A DNA stretch of 42,872 bases from an uncultured Desulfobacteraceae bacterium (GTDB lineage Bacteria; Desulfobacterota; Desulfobacteria; Desulfobacterales; Desulfatirhabdiaceae): positions 1-42,872 of the forward strand of contig CAJBLH010000145.1 in NCBI GenBank assembly GCA_903953895.1, written 5' to 3'. Under the pieces are notes generated by a model. That model ran no database searches and was not told where the DNA came from. It saw only the letters and a program-made list of their open reading frames with translations. Below are positions 24,783 through 32,811 of this stretch, piece after piece. The position numbers were made by a program, and so were the translations under genes. The stretch's first letter is position 1, and each line of letters opens with the position of its first letter.

Positions 24783-24816
24783 TCGAAAAATGCTGGAAGA
24801 AAGAGAAGAGATTATG

Positions 24817-24834
24817 AAAAGCCGGTGAGCTTTT
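24817..24834. terminator. Possible bidirectional terminator
   Basis: AAAAGC and GCTTTT flank the six-base CGGTGA, forming a short stem between the NifX-like gene and the tetR promoter. The stem is weak (two G-C pairs at its top), so it is tentative. Confidence 0.3.
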
Positions 24835-24885
24835 GTGTCAGGATGGAAAACTACGGATCAGCCAGTTTCAGGACCAGATCATCTG

Positions 24886-25227
24886 CTAAATCGGATCAAA
24901 CAGAATGGCTCCGGACTGAAGCGTTCCTTGGGTAAACGCATCGAGAATCCGGTCACAGGATCCGATCACGGAATCGAATACATGAATTCGTTTCCATGTC
25001 AGATATTGGTAATATTCTTCTTCAATGCCGCAGCAGATAACCGTCTGAATATCTCCGGTCAGAATCATATGGCACAGTTCCTCTGCAGAAGCCCGTGGCA
25101 GCACCACGGATTTTTCGTCTTCGATCCTGTTTTCCGGTCCGACGGATGCAATGAATACTTCCGTGGTCAGATCAAACCGGGGCGCGACATCGTTTCCGTG
25201 CAGGCAAATCAGTACTTTTTTAAGCAT
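24886..25227 (-). CDS. NifX/NifB C-terminal-like (dinitrogenase cofactor family) protein
   Basis: A 113-residue protein of the dinitrogenase iron-molybdenum cofactor biosynthesis fold (PF02579-type): start KKVLICLHGNDVAPRFDL, then GDIQTVICCGIEEEYYQYL and a closing WKRIHVFDSVIGS. Members bind iron-sulfur or FeMo-cofactor precursors; no nif genes are in the window, so a role in nitrogen fixation is not implied. Its start overlaps the upstream sigma54 activator gene by 8 bp, so the pair is one unit and this protein may report cofactor or metal state to that activator (inference). Confidence 0.82.
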   Translation of the reverse strand: MLKKVLICLHGNDVAPRFDLTTEVFIASVGPENRIEDEKSVVLPRASAEELCHMILTGDIQTVICCGIEEEYYQYLTWKRIHVFDSVIGSCDRILDAFTQGTLQSGAILFDPI

Positions 25228-26671
25228 TTTCAGAGCCTTTTAAAGAAATTGTATCCGCCAGTCCATAATGTTTCATTTTTCTCCACAGCGTACTTCTTCC
25301 CCAGCCCAGGATCTCGGCAGCCTTGGTTCGACGTCCCCGCGCCTTAAGCATGGCATCCATGATCATCGTTCGTTCTGCAGAAGCCCAGTCTTTTTGGGGT
25401 ATTACGGATTGAGGCTCCGGGGACCAGAGTGTCTGGGGTTCAGTCTTTGCTTCTCTGTCCCAATCCCTGGCTTCAGGATCGGTAAGGTAGGCCGGCAGAT
25501 GTTTCAGCAGAATCTGATCCTCTTCGCAGATATTGACGGCATATTCTACGATATTTCGCAGTTCCCTTACATTACCGGGATAGGTGAAGTCCAGAAGCAG
25601 GCGAAGTGCTTTGCCGGAAAAACCTTTGATGGGTTTTTTCAAACGGGTCAGATATGAACGCAGGAAATGATCCAGAAGCAGGCGGATATCATCTCCGCGC
25701 TCCCGTACCGGCGGCAGATGCAGGCGCACCACATTCAGCCGGAACAGCAGATCTTCCCGAAAATGGCCTTCCCGGACCATCTGCCCGAGATTCCGATGGG
25801 TGGCGGCAATGACGCGGACATTGACCTGAAACCCTTTGGTGCCGCCAAGAGGAAAGACGATCTTGTCATCCAGAAAGGTCAGCAGTTTTACCTGGAGAGC
25901 AAGCGGCAGGTCGCCGATCTCGGTCAGATACAGGGTGCCGTTGTGAGCTATACGGAATCTTCCGGGTTTGTTTTCGACAGCCCCGGTAAACGCCCCTTTC
26001 TGATGACCGAACAGCTCGGATTCGAGCAAGGTTTCCGGCAGTGCTCCGCAGTTTACCTTGATGAAGGGGTCTTTTCCCCGCTGCGATCCCTGATGGATGG
26101 CCTCTGCCAGAAAATCTTTTCCCGTGCCGGTCTCGCCGGTGATCAGCACAGAGGAATCCGACTGCGCGATTACCGGAAGGATGCGGTAAATCCGTTCCAT
26201 CTGCGGGCTGCGTCCGATGATCTGACCGAATGCATAAGCATGGCATTCTTTCCCGTTCAGAGCTCTTAACAGCCGGATATCTTCGACGGCTTCCAGATAT
26301 CCCACGGTGTGGCCGGTAACGTCCCGGATAACGGAAAAGGTGATGCGAACCGGGATTTTCTGGCGGTCCCGGTTGATGATATTGGCTTCCGTGCAGACAG
26401 CATCGGCTGAATCCTGCATGGAAAGAGCCGGGCAGTTTTCCAGGCAGGCATTGCTACGAAGAATGTAGGTGCAGGGGATTCCTTTGGCTTCCTGTCGGGA
26501 ATAGCCGGAAAGTCCTTCAAGTGTTCTATTCAACAGAACAATCTGCCGGTTTTCATTGAGTACGGCCAATCCCAGCGGAATTTCATCCAGAAAAGACGGC
26601 AACGCCAGCGGGTGATCGAAGAGCCCGGCGATACAGGCCGGAGGATTGTCCGGATTCTGAGGGTCTTTCAT
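25220..26671 (-). CDS. PAS-sigma54 activator (bacterial enhancer-binding protein)
   Basis: A 483-residue regulator: N-terminal PAS domain (about 25-135) with a cysteine motif SNACLENCPA at 73-82 plus C93, AAA+ sigma54-interaction domain (about 150-375), and a C-terminal Fis-type HTH (RRTKAAEILGWGRSTLWRKM). Walker A GETGTGKD is at 179-186 and the sigma54-contacting GAFTGA loop at 226-231, both intact. The Walker B segment reads GTLYLTEIGD: the usual Asp before Glu is T250, confirmed from the codons. ATP hydrolysis may thus be altered. GAAGG precedes the ATG. The PAS cysteines could sense redox or hold an Fe-S cluster. The NifX-like gene overlaps its end. Confidence 0.9.
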   Translation of the reverse strand: MKDPQNPDNPPACIAGLFDHPLALPSFLDEIPLGLAVLNENRQIVLLNRTLEGLSGYSRQEAKGIPCTYILRSNACLENCPALSMQDSADAVCTEANIINRDRQKIPVRITFSVIRDVTGHTVGYLEAVEDIRLLRALNGKECHAYAFGQIIGRSPQMERIYRILPVIAQSDSSVLITGETGTGKDFLAEAIHQGSQRGKDPFIKVNCGALPETLLESELFGHQKGAFTGAVENKPGRFRIAHNGTLYLTEIGDLPLALQVKLLTFLDDKIVFPLGGTKGFQVNVRVIAATHRNLGQMVREGHFREDLLFRLNVVRLHLPPVRERGDDIRLLLDHFLRSYLTRLKKPIKGFSGKALRLLLDFTYPGNVRELRNIVEYAVNICEEDQILLKHLPAYLTDPEARDWDREAKTEPQTLWSPEPQSVIPQKDWASAERTMIMDAMLKARGRRTKAAEILGWGRSTLWRKMKHYGLADTISLKGSENA

Positions 26672-26991
26672 TTATTACCTTCGCATTTTTTCATGAAAGA
26701 AAGCAGTATCATGGTTATCGAGCTGTTTGCAACGCAGTTGATTCACAGACAGAATGAATACCTGCTATAGACTTTCAGAAAAATAATTTCGCTGCGTTAT
26801 CGGTCGGGAATGGCCGAAAAAGGCCTATTCCCTCCCTGCTGCCTTGCGAAATGAATTTTCTGAAAGTCTATATATTTTTAACTTCACAGGCACAACGGAG
26901 AATTTTGAAATTGAATGATTTTCTCGAACATGGTATCCAAAATTATTCAAAGCGCTTTTAAGCCGTTTTCTTTCATTTGAGCAGACTCTCC
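26672..26991. other. 320-base intergenic region between divergent genes
   Basis: It lies between the minus-strand sigma54 activator and plus-strand trpF. Its main content is the 107-bp inverted-repeat element at 26766-26872. No gene, -24/-12 site or clear promoter was found in the rest. Confidence 0.7.
26766..26872. mobile_element. MITE-like inverted-repeat element
   Basis: The 27-base ends (26766-26792 and 26846-26872) are inverted repeats with 3 mismatches, beginning TATAGACTTTCAGAAAA. Inside is a second nested hairpin, GGGAATGGCC/GGCCTATTCCC around GAAAAA. At 107 bp with no coding capacity it fits a miniature inverted-repeat transposable element or large REP unit. No target duplication longer than a TA could be recognised. 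Confidence 0.6.
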
Positions 26992-27687
26992 ATGACAATT
27001 TACACACCGGAAATTAAAATATGCGGCCTGACTCGGGTCGAAGAAGCCGTGGCTTGCGCTGAAGCCGGGGCCGACGCCATCGGGCTGGTGTTTTACCCGC
27101 CCAGCCCCCGCCATTTAACACCCCCGCAGGCCAGGGAAATCAGTCTGGCCTTGCCGGATCAAACCGCCCGGGTGGGGGTGTTTGTCAACCGCCCGGTTTC
27201 GGATATACTCGAAATGATCGATACATGCCGATTGACAGCCGTACAGCTTCACGGGCAGGAATCTCCGGATATGGTCGACAAGCTTTGCAGCAGAGGCGTT
27301 CAGGTCATCAAAGCCCTGTTTGTTCACAAGTCTCCTTTTATCTCCGAAGCTTCGCATTATCCGGCAACGGTGTTTCTGGTGGAATGCGGAAAAGGGAGGC
27401 TTCCGGGCGGCAATGCCCTGATCTGGAACTGGGCGGAGGTAAAACCCTTTGGACAGACTTACCCTCTGATTCTGGCCGGAGGACTCAGCCTTGACACCAT
27501 CATGCAAGCAGTTTCAGCGGTCGGCCCCGATGCCGTCGATATCAGCTCCGGAGTTGAAATCAGTCCCGGACGGAAAGATATTTACAGCGTCCGGGCATTG
27601 ATTCAAGCCATTTCCGGCTGCACCCTTGAACGGCAGCCCAGGCGGATATGGCGACCCGAAGTCAGGGCCCATCGCGCCTATCCATGA
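26992..27687 (+). CDS. trpF: Phosphoribosylanthranilate isomerase
   Basis: A 231-residue TIM barrel that isomerises N-(5-phosphoribosyl)anthranilate to CdRP in tryptophan synthesis. Recognisable blocks: IKICGLTRVEEA with the catalytic Cys, GADAIGLVFYPPSPRH, VGVFVN, VQLHGQES, LAGGLSLDTI and the phosphate-binding VDISSGVE. The usual length is about 200-215; here about 20 basic residues extend the C terminus (RQPRRIWRPEVRAH). ATG at 26992 is taken over a TTG 15 bases upstream, but the ribosome site is weak in either case. No other trp genes are in the window, so it is split from the pathway operon. Confidence 0.93.
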   Translation: MTIYTPEIKICGLTRVEEAVACAEAGADAIGLVFYPPSPRHLTPPQAREISLALPDQTARVGVFVNRPVSDILEMIDTCRLTAVQLHGQESPDMVDKLCSRGVQVIKALFVHKSPFISEASHYPATVFLVECGKGRLPGGNALIWNWAEVKPFGQTYPLILAGGLSLDTIMQAVSAVGPDAVDISSGVEISPGRKDIYSVRALIQAISGCTLERQPRRIWRPEVRAHRAYP

Positions 27688-27903
27688 TTTCCGGTGCAAA
27701 TGCATCAGGAGCAGATCGGTCTCGGTTTTTTTTATCTTGCGTTCGGGTTTTGGTACGGCGTATATACTTTATCTGTCGCAATTCACGATTTTTTCAGTTC
27801 CCATCCCTGATGGGGGGTGACAAATGATAATCGCTGATTGCAGTAACTTAAAGTATAAACAGCAAGAGATGGTCGTTGATTTTTTTTCAAACGGAGCGTT
27901 CAT

Positions 27904-28464
27904 ATGGAAAATGTTTATGATTTAAGCAAGATCACCCGCTCGCTGAAAACCGATGAAAATGTAATCGCCTTCACGAGTTTTACCATCGATCAGGTTAATC
28001 AGCCCAGCAAAGAAGGTGTACTGAAAATATCCTCTTTTTTTCGCCCGGACTGGAGTGGTTATTTGACGCTGACGTTTATCATGGACACCGACGCCGACCT
28101 TCGGTTTCAGGACGATCTCACCGGCCATTTCGCCATCATCAATGAAAACACCCTTCGGCCGCATTTCAAGGGGCAATTTGAAACTGTTTTTCGATGTCCG
28201 ATGGATGCACTGTCCAAGTCTTCGGCCTGGTATTTTGAAGAGATCAATATCTATTTCAAATCGATAAAAGGCAGAGAGCGGGGAGTGATCGAACAGCAGC
28301 TTATCCCTGCCCTGGAAAAGCTGCTGCCGTTTCACTTCGGCCAGTTGGAATGGTGGGATCAGCAGATGCCCAAACTCAAAATTCCTCAGACATCCGCCGG
28401 AAAAAACAAGGTGGAGGCCGAATCCCTGACATCCGCACTGATCAAATGGTTTCGATCGATTTGA
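27904..28464 (+). CDS. Hypothetical protein, 186 residues
   Basis: Not recognised. A soluble, mixed alpha-beta composition without signal peptide or membrane segment. The middle (TLTFIMDTDADLRFQDDL, then HFAIINENTLRPHF) suggests beta strands; the C-terminal third is helical and ends SALIKWFRSI. The ATG has a GGAG ribosome site 7 bases upstream. Candidate -35/-10 elements TTGCGT and TATATA, 18 bases apart, lie at 27737-27766. It stands alone between trpF and the convergent peptidase gene. Confidence 0.75.
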   Translation: MENVYDLSKITRSLKTDENVIAFTSFTIDQVNQPSKEGVLKISSFFRPDWSGYLTLTFIMDTDADLRFQDDLTGHFAIINENTLRPHFKGQFETVFRCPMDALSKSSAWYFEEINIYFKSIKGRERGVIEQQLIPALEKLLPFHFGQLEWWDQQMPKLKIPQTSAGKNKVEAESLTSALIKWFRSI

Positions 28465-28495
28465 TCAGATAAAAGTTCATTGACACATCCGCTTG

Positions 28496-29632
28496 TTAAA
28501 GGGTGTGAACCCGGATGATTTCAAGAACCAGTTCTGTCGTCTGGACCATATCGCTCAGGCGGACCCACTCCCGCACCGTATGCATGTCCCGCATGCCGGT
28601 TCCCAGAACACCGGTCATGATTCCTTTCGAAAAAAAGACATTGGCGTCGGCCCCGCCGCCGGTGACTTTCGGCGCCAGCGTGCGTCCCAGATTCTGTGCG
28701 GCCTTCATGGCAAGGGTCACCACCGGGTGATCCTCGGGGATATGGGTTCGGGTGAAATCCGGTATGATCTCGACTTCCAGCCGGGGACTGCCGGCATCGG
28801 CGGACTGAGGAACATATCCCTGCACAGCGGCTTCAAAGGCGGCTACGATCGTCTGTGTTAGCTCCGCCAGTTTCTGGGGATCATGACTTCTCACCTCGCC
28901 GCTGACCGTTACCAGACTCGGAATGATATTGGTGGCGACCCCGCCCTGAATCACGCCGATATTGCATGTGGTTTCATGATCGATGCGGCCGAGGGTGAGG
29001 CCGGCAATGGCTTTGGCGGCAATGCCGATGGCATTGATGCCTTTTTCAGGAGCTGCGCCGGCATGGGCGTCTTTTCCATGCACCACGAATTTCAGGTGGT
29101 TGGCGCCTGGCGCGCGGGTGATGATTCCGGCGGTATCGGTTGCATCCAGGGCATAACCGAATGTTGCGGTCAACCGGCTGAGATCCAGATGTTTGGCGCC
29201 CTGAAGTCCGATTTCCTCACTGATCGTCAGCACCACCTCCAGGGGACCATGCGGCATGCGATCTTCCTGAAGGACGGTGAGTACTTCCAGCAGAATGGCG
29301 ATCGCACTTTTGTCGTCGGCTCCCAGAATGGTTGTTCCATCACTGGTAAAAACCCCGTCCTGGTAAACGGGTTTCACGCCCTTACCCGGCTCGACCGTAT
29401 CCATATGGGCATTGAGCATCAGGGTCGGAACATCGACATTTCCCCTGAATCGGGCAATCAGATTTCCCGTGTTGCTTCCCACAGCCTTTCCGGCATCATC
29501 CACAAAGGTTTCAGCTCCCATGGCATCGAGAATATTCCGCAGTTCGCGGCAAATGTCCGCTTCCTGTTTAGATACGCTGTCAATTTGAACCAGACGGATA
29601 AATGTTTCCGCCAGTCTTTCCGGGTTGATCAT
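28496..29632 (-). CDS. M20 family metallopeptidase, PepT-like
   Basis: A 378-residue di-zinc peptidase of the M20 family. Metal and catalytic residues are visible: H76 and D78 in NAHMDTVEPG, D106 in ILGADDKSA, E139/E140 in TISEEIGLQG, D163 in ALDATDTAG, and a late His in DMHTVREWV. The dimerisation domain lies at about residues 180-290 (VHGKDAHAGAAPEKGINAI). Such proteins trim tripeptides or similar amide substrates in the cytosol. GAGGCT precedes the ATG. It is the last gene of the four-gene minus-strand operon starting at 32634. Confidence 0.92.
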   Translation of the reverse strand: MINPERLAETFIRLVQIDSVSKQEADICRELRNILDAMGAETFVDDAGKAVGSNTGNLIARFRGNVDVPTLMLNAHMDTVEPGKGVKPVYQDGVFTSDGTTILGADDKSAIAILLEVLTVLQEDRMPHGPLEVVLTISEEIGLQGAKHLDLSRLTATFGYALDATDTAGIITRAPGANHLKFVVHGKDAHAGAAPEKGINAIGIAAKAIAGLTLGRIDHETTCNIGVIQGGVATNIIPSLVTVSGEVRSHDPQKLAELTQTIVAAFEAAVQGYVPQSADAGSPRLEVEIIPDFTRTHIPEDHPVVTLAMKAAQNLGRTLAPKVTGGGADANVFFSKGIMTGVLGTGMRDMHTVREWVRLSDMVQTTELVLEIIRVHTL

Positions 29633-29679
29633 ATGTAGCCTCGAATCTAAGGGTGATTGATTGGATAAGACATCCTTTA

Positions 29680-31053
29680 TTAATTGTTCATGCTCTGCAG
29701 TGGGGCGGGTATCAGCCCACCCAGGCGGACGAACGGGTTGTCGCCGTCAGCGTTGTTGACTGCCATAATGACGGATTGGCCTAGAAGACCGCCGAAAAAT
29801 GCGCTGTCGCCGGCTTTTTTTCCGGGAACCGGGATCAGTCGGGTTGCCGTTGTTTTTTTGTTGATTACGCCGATGGCCATTTCATCTGCGATGATCGCGG
29901 CAATGGTTTCCGCCGATGTATTGCCGGGAATGGCCACCATGTCGAGCCCCACGGAGCAGACGCTGGTCATGGCCTCGAGCTTTTCAATGGATAGAAATCC
30001 CCTTCGCGCCGCCTCACCGATATTGAGGTCTTCACTGACCGGAATGAAGGCGCCGCTCAGCCCTCCCACATGGGAACTGGCAAACGCACCGCCTTTTTTG
30101 ACGGCATCGTTTAACATGGCCAGGGCTGCGGTGGTTCCGGGAACACCGATGCTTTTCAGGCCCAGGCTTTGAAAAATCTCTCCGACACTGTCTCCGACAT
30201 TGGGTGTGGGCGCCAGGCTGAGATCCACGACGCCAAAGCGGATCCCCAGAACCTGGGCCACTTCCCGGCCGATCAGCTCGCCGACCCGGGTAACCTTGTA
30301 TGCCGTGCGTTTGATGATTTCCGAGATATGCCCCAGGTCCGGTCTGGCAGCGGATGACAGCGCGCGGTCAATCGCTTTTTTGACGACGCCTGGGCCACTG
30401 ACCCCGACGTTAATGACCGCATCGGATTCGCCGATGCCCAGATAGGCGCCGGCCATAAACGGGATATCTTCGGGGATGTTGGCAAATACGCAGAGTTTGG
30501 CGCATGCCAGGCCGTCTTGTCCGGCTGTAAGTGCTGCCGCTTCCTTGATGATTTTTCCCATCATCAGAACAGCATCCATGTTGATACCGGCACGTGTTGA
30601 GGCCACATTCACGGATGAACACACCCGGTCTGTCTCTGCAAGGGCCTGGGGAATCGCCTCGATCAGGGCCCGATCCCCTCGGGCGATTCCTTTTTGAACC
30701 AGAGCCGTGAATCCGCCGATAAAATCCACATTTACCGAAACAGCGGCTTCATTCAGGGTTTTGGCGACCTCAACCATTTCTTCTGCGGAAAACATGGCGC
30801 CCGGAACAGCGATGGGGCTGACCGAAATGCGTTTGTTGACCACCGGAATGCCGTATTTATCCCCGACCTGGTTGCAGACCTGTACCAGGTTTTTGGACAA
30901 GCCCGTGATTCTGGTAAAGATGTTGTCTTTGAACCGGTTGATGTCGTGGCTGGCGCAATCGAGAAGATTGATGCCCAGGGTGACGGTACGTACATCGAGA
31001 TGCTCGTTTTGAAGCATTTCCAGAGTGGATACAATTTCGCTCGAACTTAACAT
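29680..31053 (-). CDS. UPF0210 / PFL family protein (DUF711)
   Basis: A 457-residue conserved protein, close to the family's usual 450: start SEIVSTLEMLQNEHLDVRTV, then ITGLSKNLVQVCNQVGDKYG, RDGALIEA-like helix, VGVSGPGVVKKAI, and GLIPAPLQSMN at the end. The function is not established; the fold is related to pyruvate formate-lyase-like barrels. The ATG at 31053 follows GAGG; the frame is open upstream but runs through the ACT gene. It is 13 bases downstream of the ACT gene, a pairing (UPF0237 + UPF0210) conserved across bacteria and archaea. Confidence 0.92.
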   Translation of the reverse strand: MLSSSEIVSTLEMLQNEHLDVRTVTLGINLLDCASHDINRFKDNIFTRITGLSKNLVQVCNQVGDKYGIPVVNKRISVSPIAVPGAMFSAEEMVEVAKTLNEAAVSVNVDFIGGFTALVQKGIARGDRALIEAIPQALAETDRVCSSVNVASTRAGINMDAVLMMGKIIKEAAALTAGQDGLACAKLCVFANIPEDIPFMAGAYLGIGESDAVINVGVSGPGVVKKAIDRALSSAARPDLGHISEIIKRTAYKVTRVGELIGREVAQVLGIRFGVVDLSLAPTPNVGDSVGEIFQSLGLKSIGVPGTTAALAMLNDAVKKGGAFASSHVGGLSGAFIPVSEDLNIGEAARRGFLSIEKLEAMTSVCSVGLDMVAIPGNTSAETIAAIIADEMAIGVINKKTTATRLIPVPGKKAGDSAFFGGLLGQSVIMAVNNADGDNPFVRLGGLIPAPLQSMNN

Positions 31054-31066
31054 GTTGTCCTCGTAT

Positions 31067-31621
31067 TTACACCCGGTTGATGGCTTCAAAAATCTTTCGG
31101 TGCTGAATGCTGATGACCAGGCCCAGCTCTGACGCCTTGTCCCGGAGCTTTCGGTGAAAGGCGTGGGTGTCGATATCCACCGGAACATCCACCTCGTAGA
31201 TCATGATGTTGTCGTTGGGGTTTTCGCCGCCCTTGAACGCTGCCTGAAGATTCGTGACATTCACCCCGTAATCGGCGATGATCCGGGTGATGTTGGCCAC
31301 CAGCCCCTTGCGATCCGGTCCACGGGTGGTAATGACAAATGGCTCTGAGGGTTTTCCACCCAGGGCCGGCTGGCTGGTCTCCAGAGGCTTGACATGGACC
31401 TGAAGGCGCATCGATGTCAGGACTTCGGACAACAGACCGCAGAGGATATCGGCAGTAAGGGTTTCCGGCATTTCGGCTATGAAACTGCCTGAAAACTCGG
31501 ACTGCAAAATGGTCTGGGTAACATTTTCGATATTGCAGTTCTGCTCGTACAAAATTCGGGATACCGCCGCAAGGATGCCGGGCCGATCCGGACCGAAAAC
31601 GGAAATAATGATTTTTTTCAT
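31067..31621 (-). CDS. Tandem ACT-domain protein (GcvR-like)
   Basis: A 184-residue protein of two ACT domains: KIIISVFGPDRPGILAAVSR at residue 2 and PFVITTRGPDRKGLVANITR at about 97, each followed by the strand that pairs ACT domains. ACT modules bind amino acids and control enzymes or regulators. The ATG at 31621 overlaps the stop of the FMN enzyme gene by 4 bp (ATGA), so the two are coupled. A start 12 bases upstream is possible but lacks a ribosome site. It probably regulates the adjacent UPF0210 protein or the flavoenzyme (inference). Confidence 0.9.
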   Translation of the reverse strand: MKKIIISVFGPDRPGILAAVSRILYEQNCNIENVTQTILQSEFSGSFIAEMPETLTADILCGLLSEVLTSMRLQVHVKPLETSQPALGGKPSEPFVITTRGPDRKGLVANITRIIADYGVNVTNLQAAFKGGENPNDNIMIYEVDVPVDIDTHAFHRKLRDKASELGLVISIQHRKIFEAINRV

Positions 31622-32634
31622 GAGGCCGTCCATAAAATCGCGGGATCCATGGCACGAACGTTTTGGGCGCCTGTCAGAATCATGGCCTGGATCAGTTCCG
31701 AGCGGATCTGGTCGATATAGCGCATGACCCCTTCTTTAAGTCCGCCCATAACTGCCACGGAAAACGGTCTGCCGATCAGGACTGCATCGGCGCCGAGCGC
31801 CAGCATCTTGAGGACATCCCCGCCCGTCCGGACACCACCGTCGGCCAGGACAACGATCTGGCCCCGGACAGCCGAGGCCACCTCCGAAAGGATGCGGGCC
31901 ACGCCCGGTGTGTGATCCAGCACCCTGCCGCCGTGATTGGATACCACGATGGCGCTTGCGCCCACATCCACAGCGATCCGGGCCTGATCCGGCGTCATGA
32001 TGCCTTTTAAAATAAATTTCATTGGGGTTCTGGATATGATTTCTTTTAGTTTTTCCGGGGTCTTGGGAGATACCGGTCTTCCCATCAGCTTCAGGGTGAT
32101 CAGGCCTGCGGCATCGATATCCATGCCCACGACAGTTGCACCGGCTGCGGCTGCGCCTTCCAGTTTCGTGTAAAGTTCTTGATCCTCCCAGGGTTTGATG
32201 AAGGGAATGCCATGCCCCTGTAAAGACCGGATGGTTTGAAACCCGGCTTCGTGGATGAACGCCGGAGCCCCGTCCCCCGTACAGCCGATGATGCCTTTTT
32301 CGCGGCATCCTTCCAGTTTCGATGAGATATAGGCCTCTTCGGAGATCTTTCCGCCCATATTAAACGGCACGCCACCGATGGGTGCGGCCAGAACCGGAAT
32401 CTCCAGAGGGATTCCCAGAATTTCCGTACGGGTTTCGGGTTCCACGACATCGTGAATCACGCGCATCTGAAACCGGCATTCTGAAAGCGCCTGGACATTG
32501 TCGCGAAATGCGGCCCCGGTTCCAAGGCCTCCCATGCCCGGCACTTCGCCGGCGCAGACCCTGCCGTCGCAGACCGGACAGACCCTGCAAAACCCTTCCA
32601 TCTGTTTTCTGGCCTGATTTCGGATTTCCTTCAT
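31618..32634 (-). CDS. FMN-dependent alpha-hydroxyacid dehydrogenase with N-terminal cysteine motif
   Basis: A 338-residue flavoprotein of the lactate/glycolate oxidase family. Barrel motifs: IPVLAAPIGG, GMDIDAAGLITLKLMG, KFILKGIMTPDQA, the active-site VVSNHGGRVLDHTPG with catalytic His, and VLADGGVRTGGDVLKMLALG with FMN phosphate site. The N terminus has cysteines C16, C19, C22, C27 (CRVCPVCDGRVC), absent from aerobic lactate oxidases and suggestive of an Fe-S or redox site; this form occurs in anaerobes. ATG at 32634 is chosen because AAAGGA lies 9 bases upstream (32640 is also possible); the open frame continues upstream but only as an overlap of the divergent membrane-protein gene. It heads the ACT/UPF0210/peptidase operon. 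Confidence 0.9.
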   Translation of the reverse strand: MKEIRNQARKQMEGFCRVCPVCDGRVCAGEVPGMGGLGTGAAFRDNVQALSECRFQMRVIHDVVEPETRTEILGIPLEIPVLAAPIGGVPFNMGGKISEEAYISSKLEGCREKGIIGCTGDGAPAFIHEAGFQTIRSLQGHGIPFIKPWEDQELYTKLEGAAAAGATVVGMDIDAAGLITLKLMGRPVSPKTPEKLKEIISRTPMKFILKGIMTPDQARIAVDVGASAIVVSNHGGRVLDHTPGVARILSEVASAVRGQIVVLADGGVRTGGDVLKMLALGADAVLIGRPFSVAVMGGLKEGVMRYIDQIRSELIQAMILTGAQNVRAMDPAILWTAS

Positions 32635-32676
32635 GATCATTTTTCCTTTACCACAAAATACACGCTCTACATAGGG

Positions 32677-32701
32677 TGTAAATGGGTTGTAATCGTTTAC
32701 A
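32677..32701. promoter_or_regulatory. Inverted repeat in the divergent promoter region
   Basis: TGTAAA (32677-32682) and TTTACA (32696-32701) face each other across 13 bases, 43 bases before the FMN enzyme start. It could be an operator; no matching regulator gene is nearby. Confidence 0.35.
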
Positions 32702-32755
32702 GCTTGAAGACTTTCCCCGGCCTGTGATACACTGAAAATATCAAGTGGTATTTTA

Positions 32756-32775
32756 CAGGGGTCGGCCGACCCCTG
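32756..32775. promoter_or_regulatory. 20-bp perfect palindrome upstream of the membrane-protein gene
   Basis: CAGGGGTCGGCCGACCCCTG is a perfect 20-bp palindrome 36 bases before the ATG at 32812. It may be a protein-binding site, or a hairpin in the 5' leader. GC-rich palindromes of this type also occur as dispersed repeats. Confidence 0.5.
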
Positions 32776-32811
32776 ACCATTACTTCTCCCTCCGAAAGAC
32801 AGGACAGCAAC

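Noticed and set aside
24886-25227. Evidence for nitrogen fixation
   Set aside because: The NifX-like fold is widespread outside nif clusters and no nitrogenase genes are in the window.
31054-31188. N-terminal extension of the UPF0210 frame
   Set aside because: It overlaps the ACT gene and has no family similarity; the family start is at 31053.
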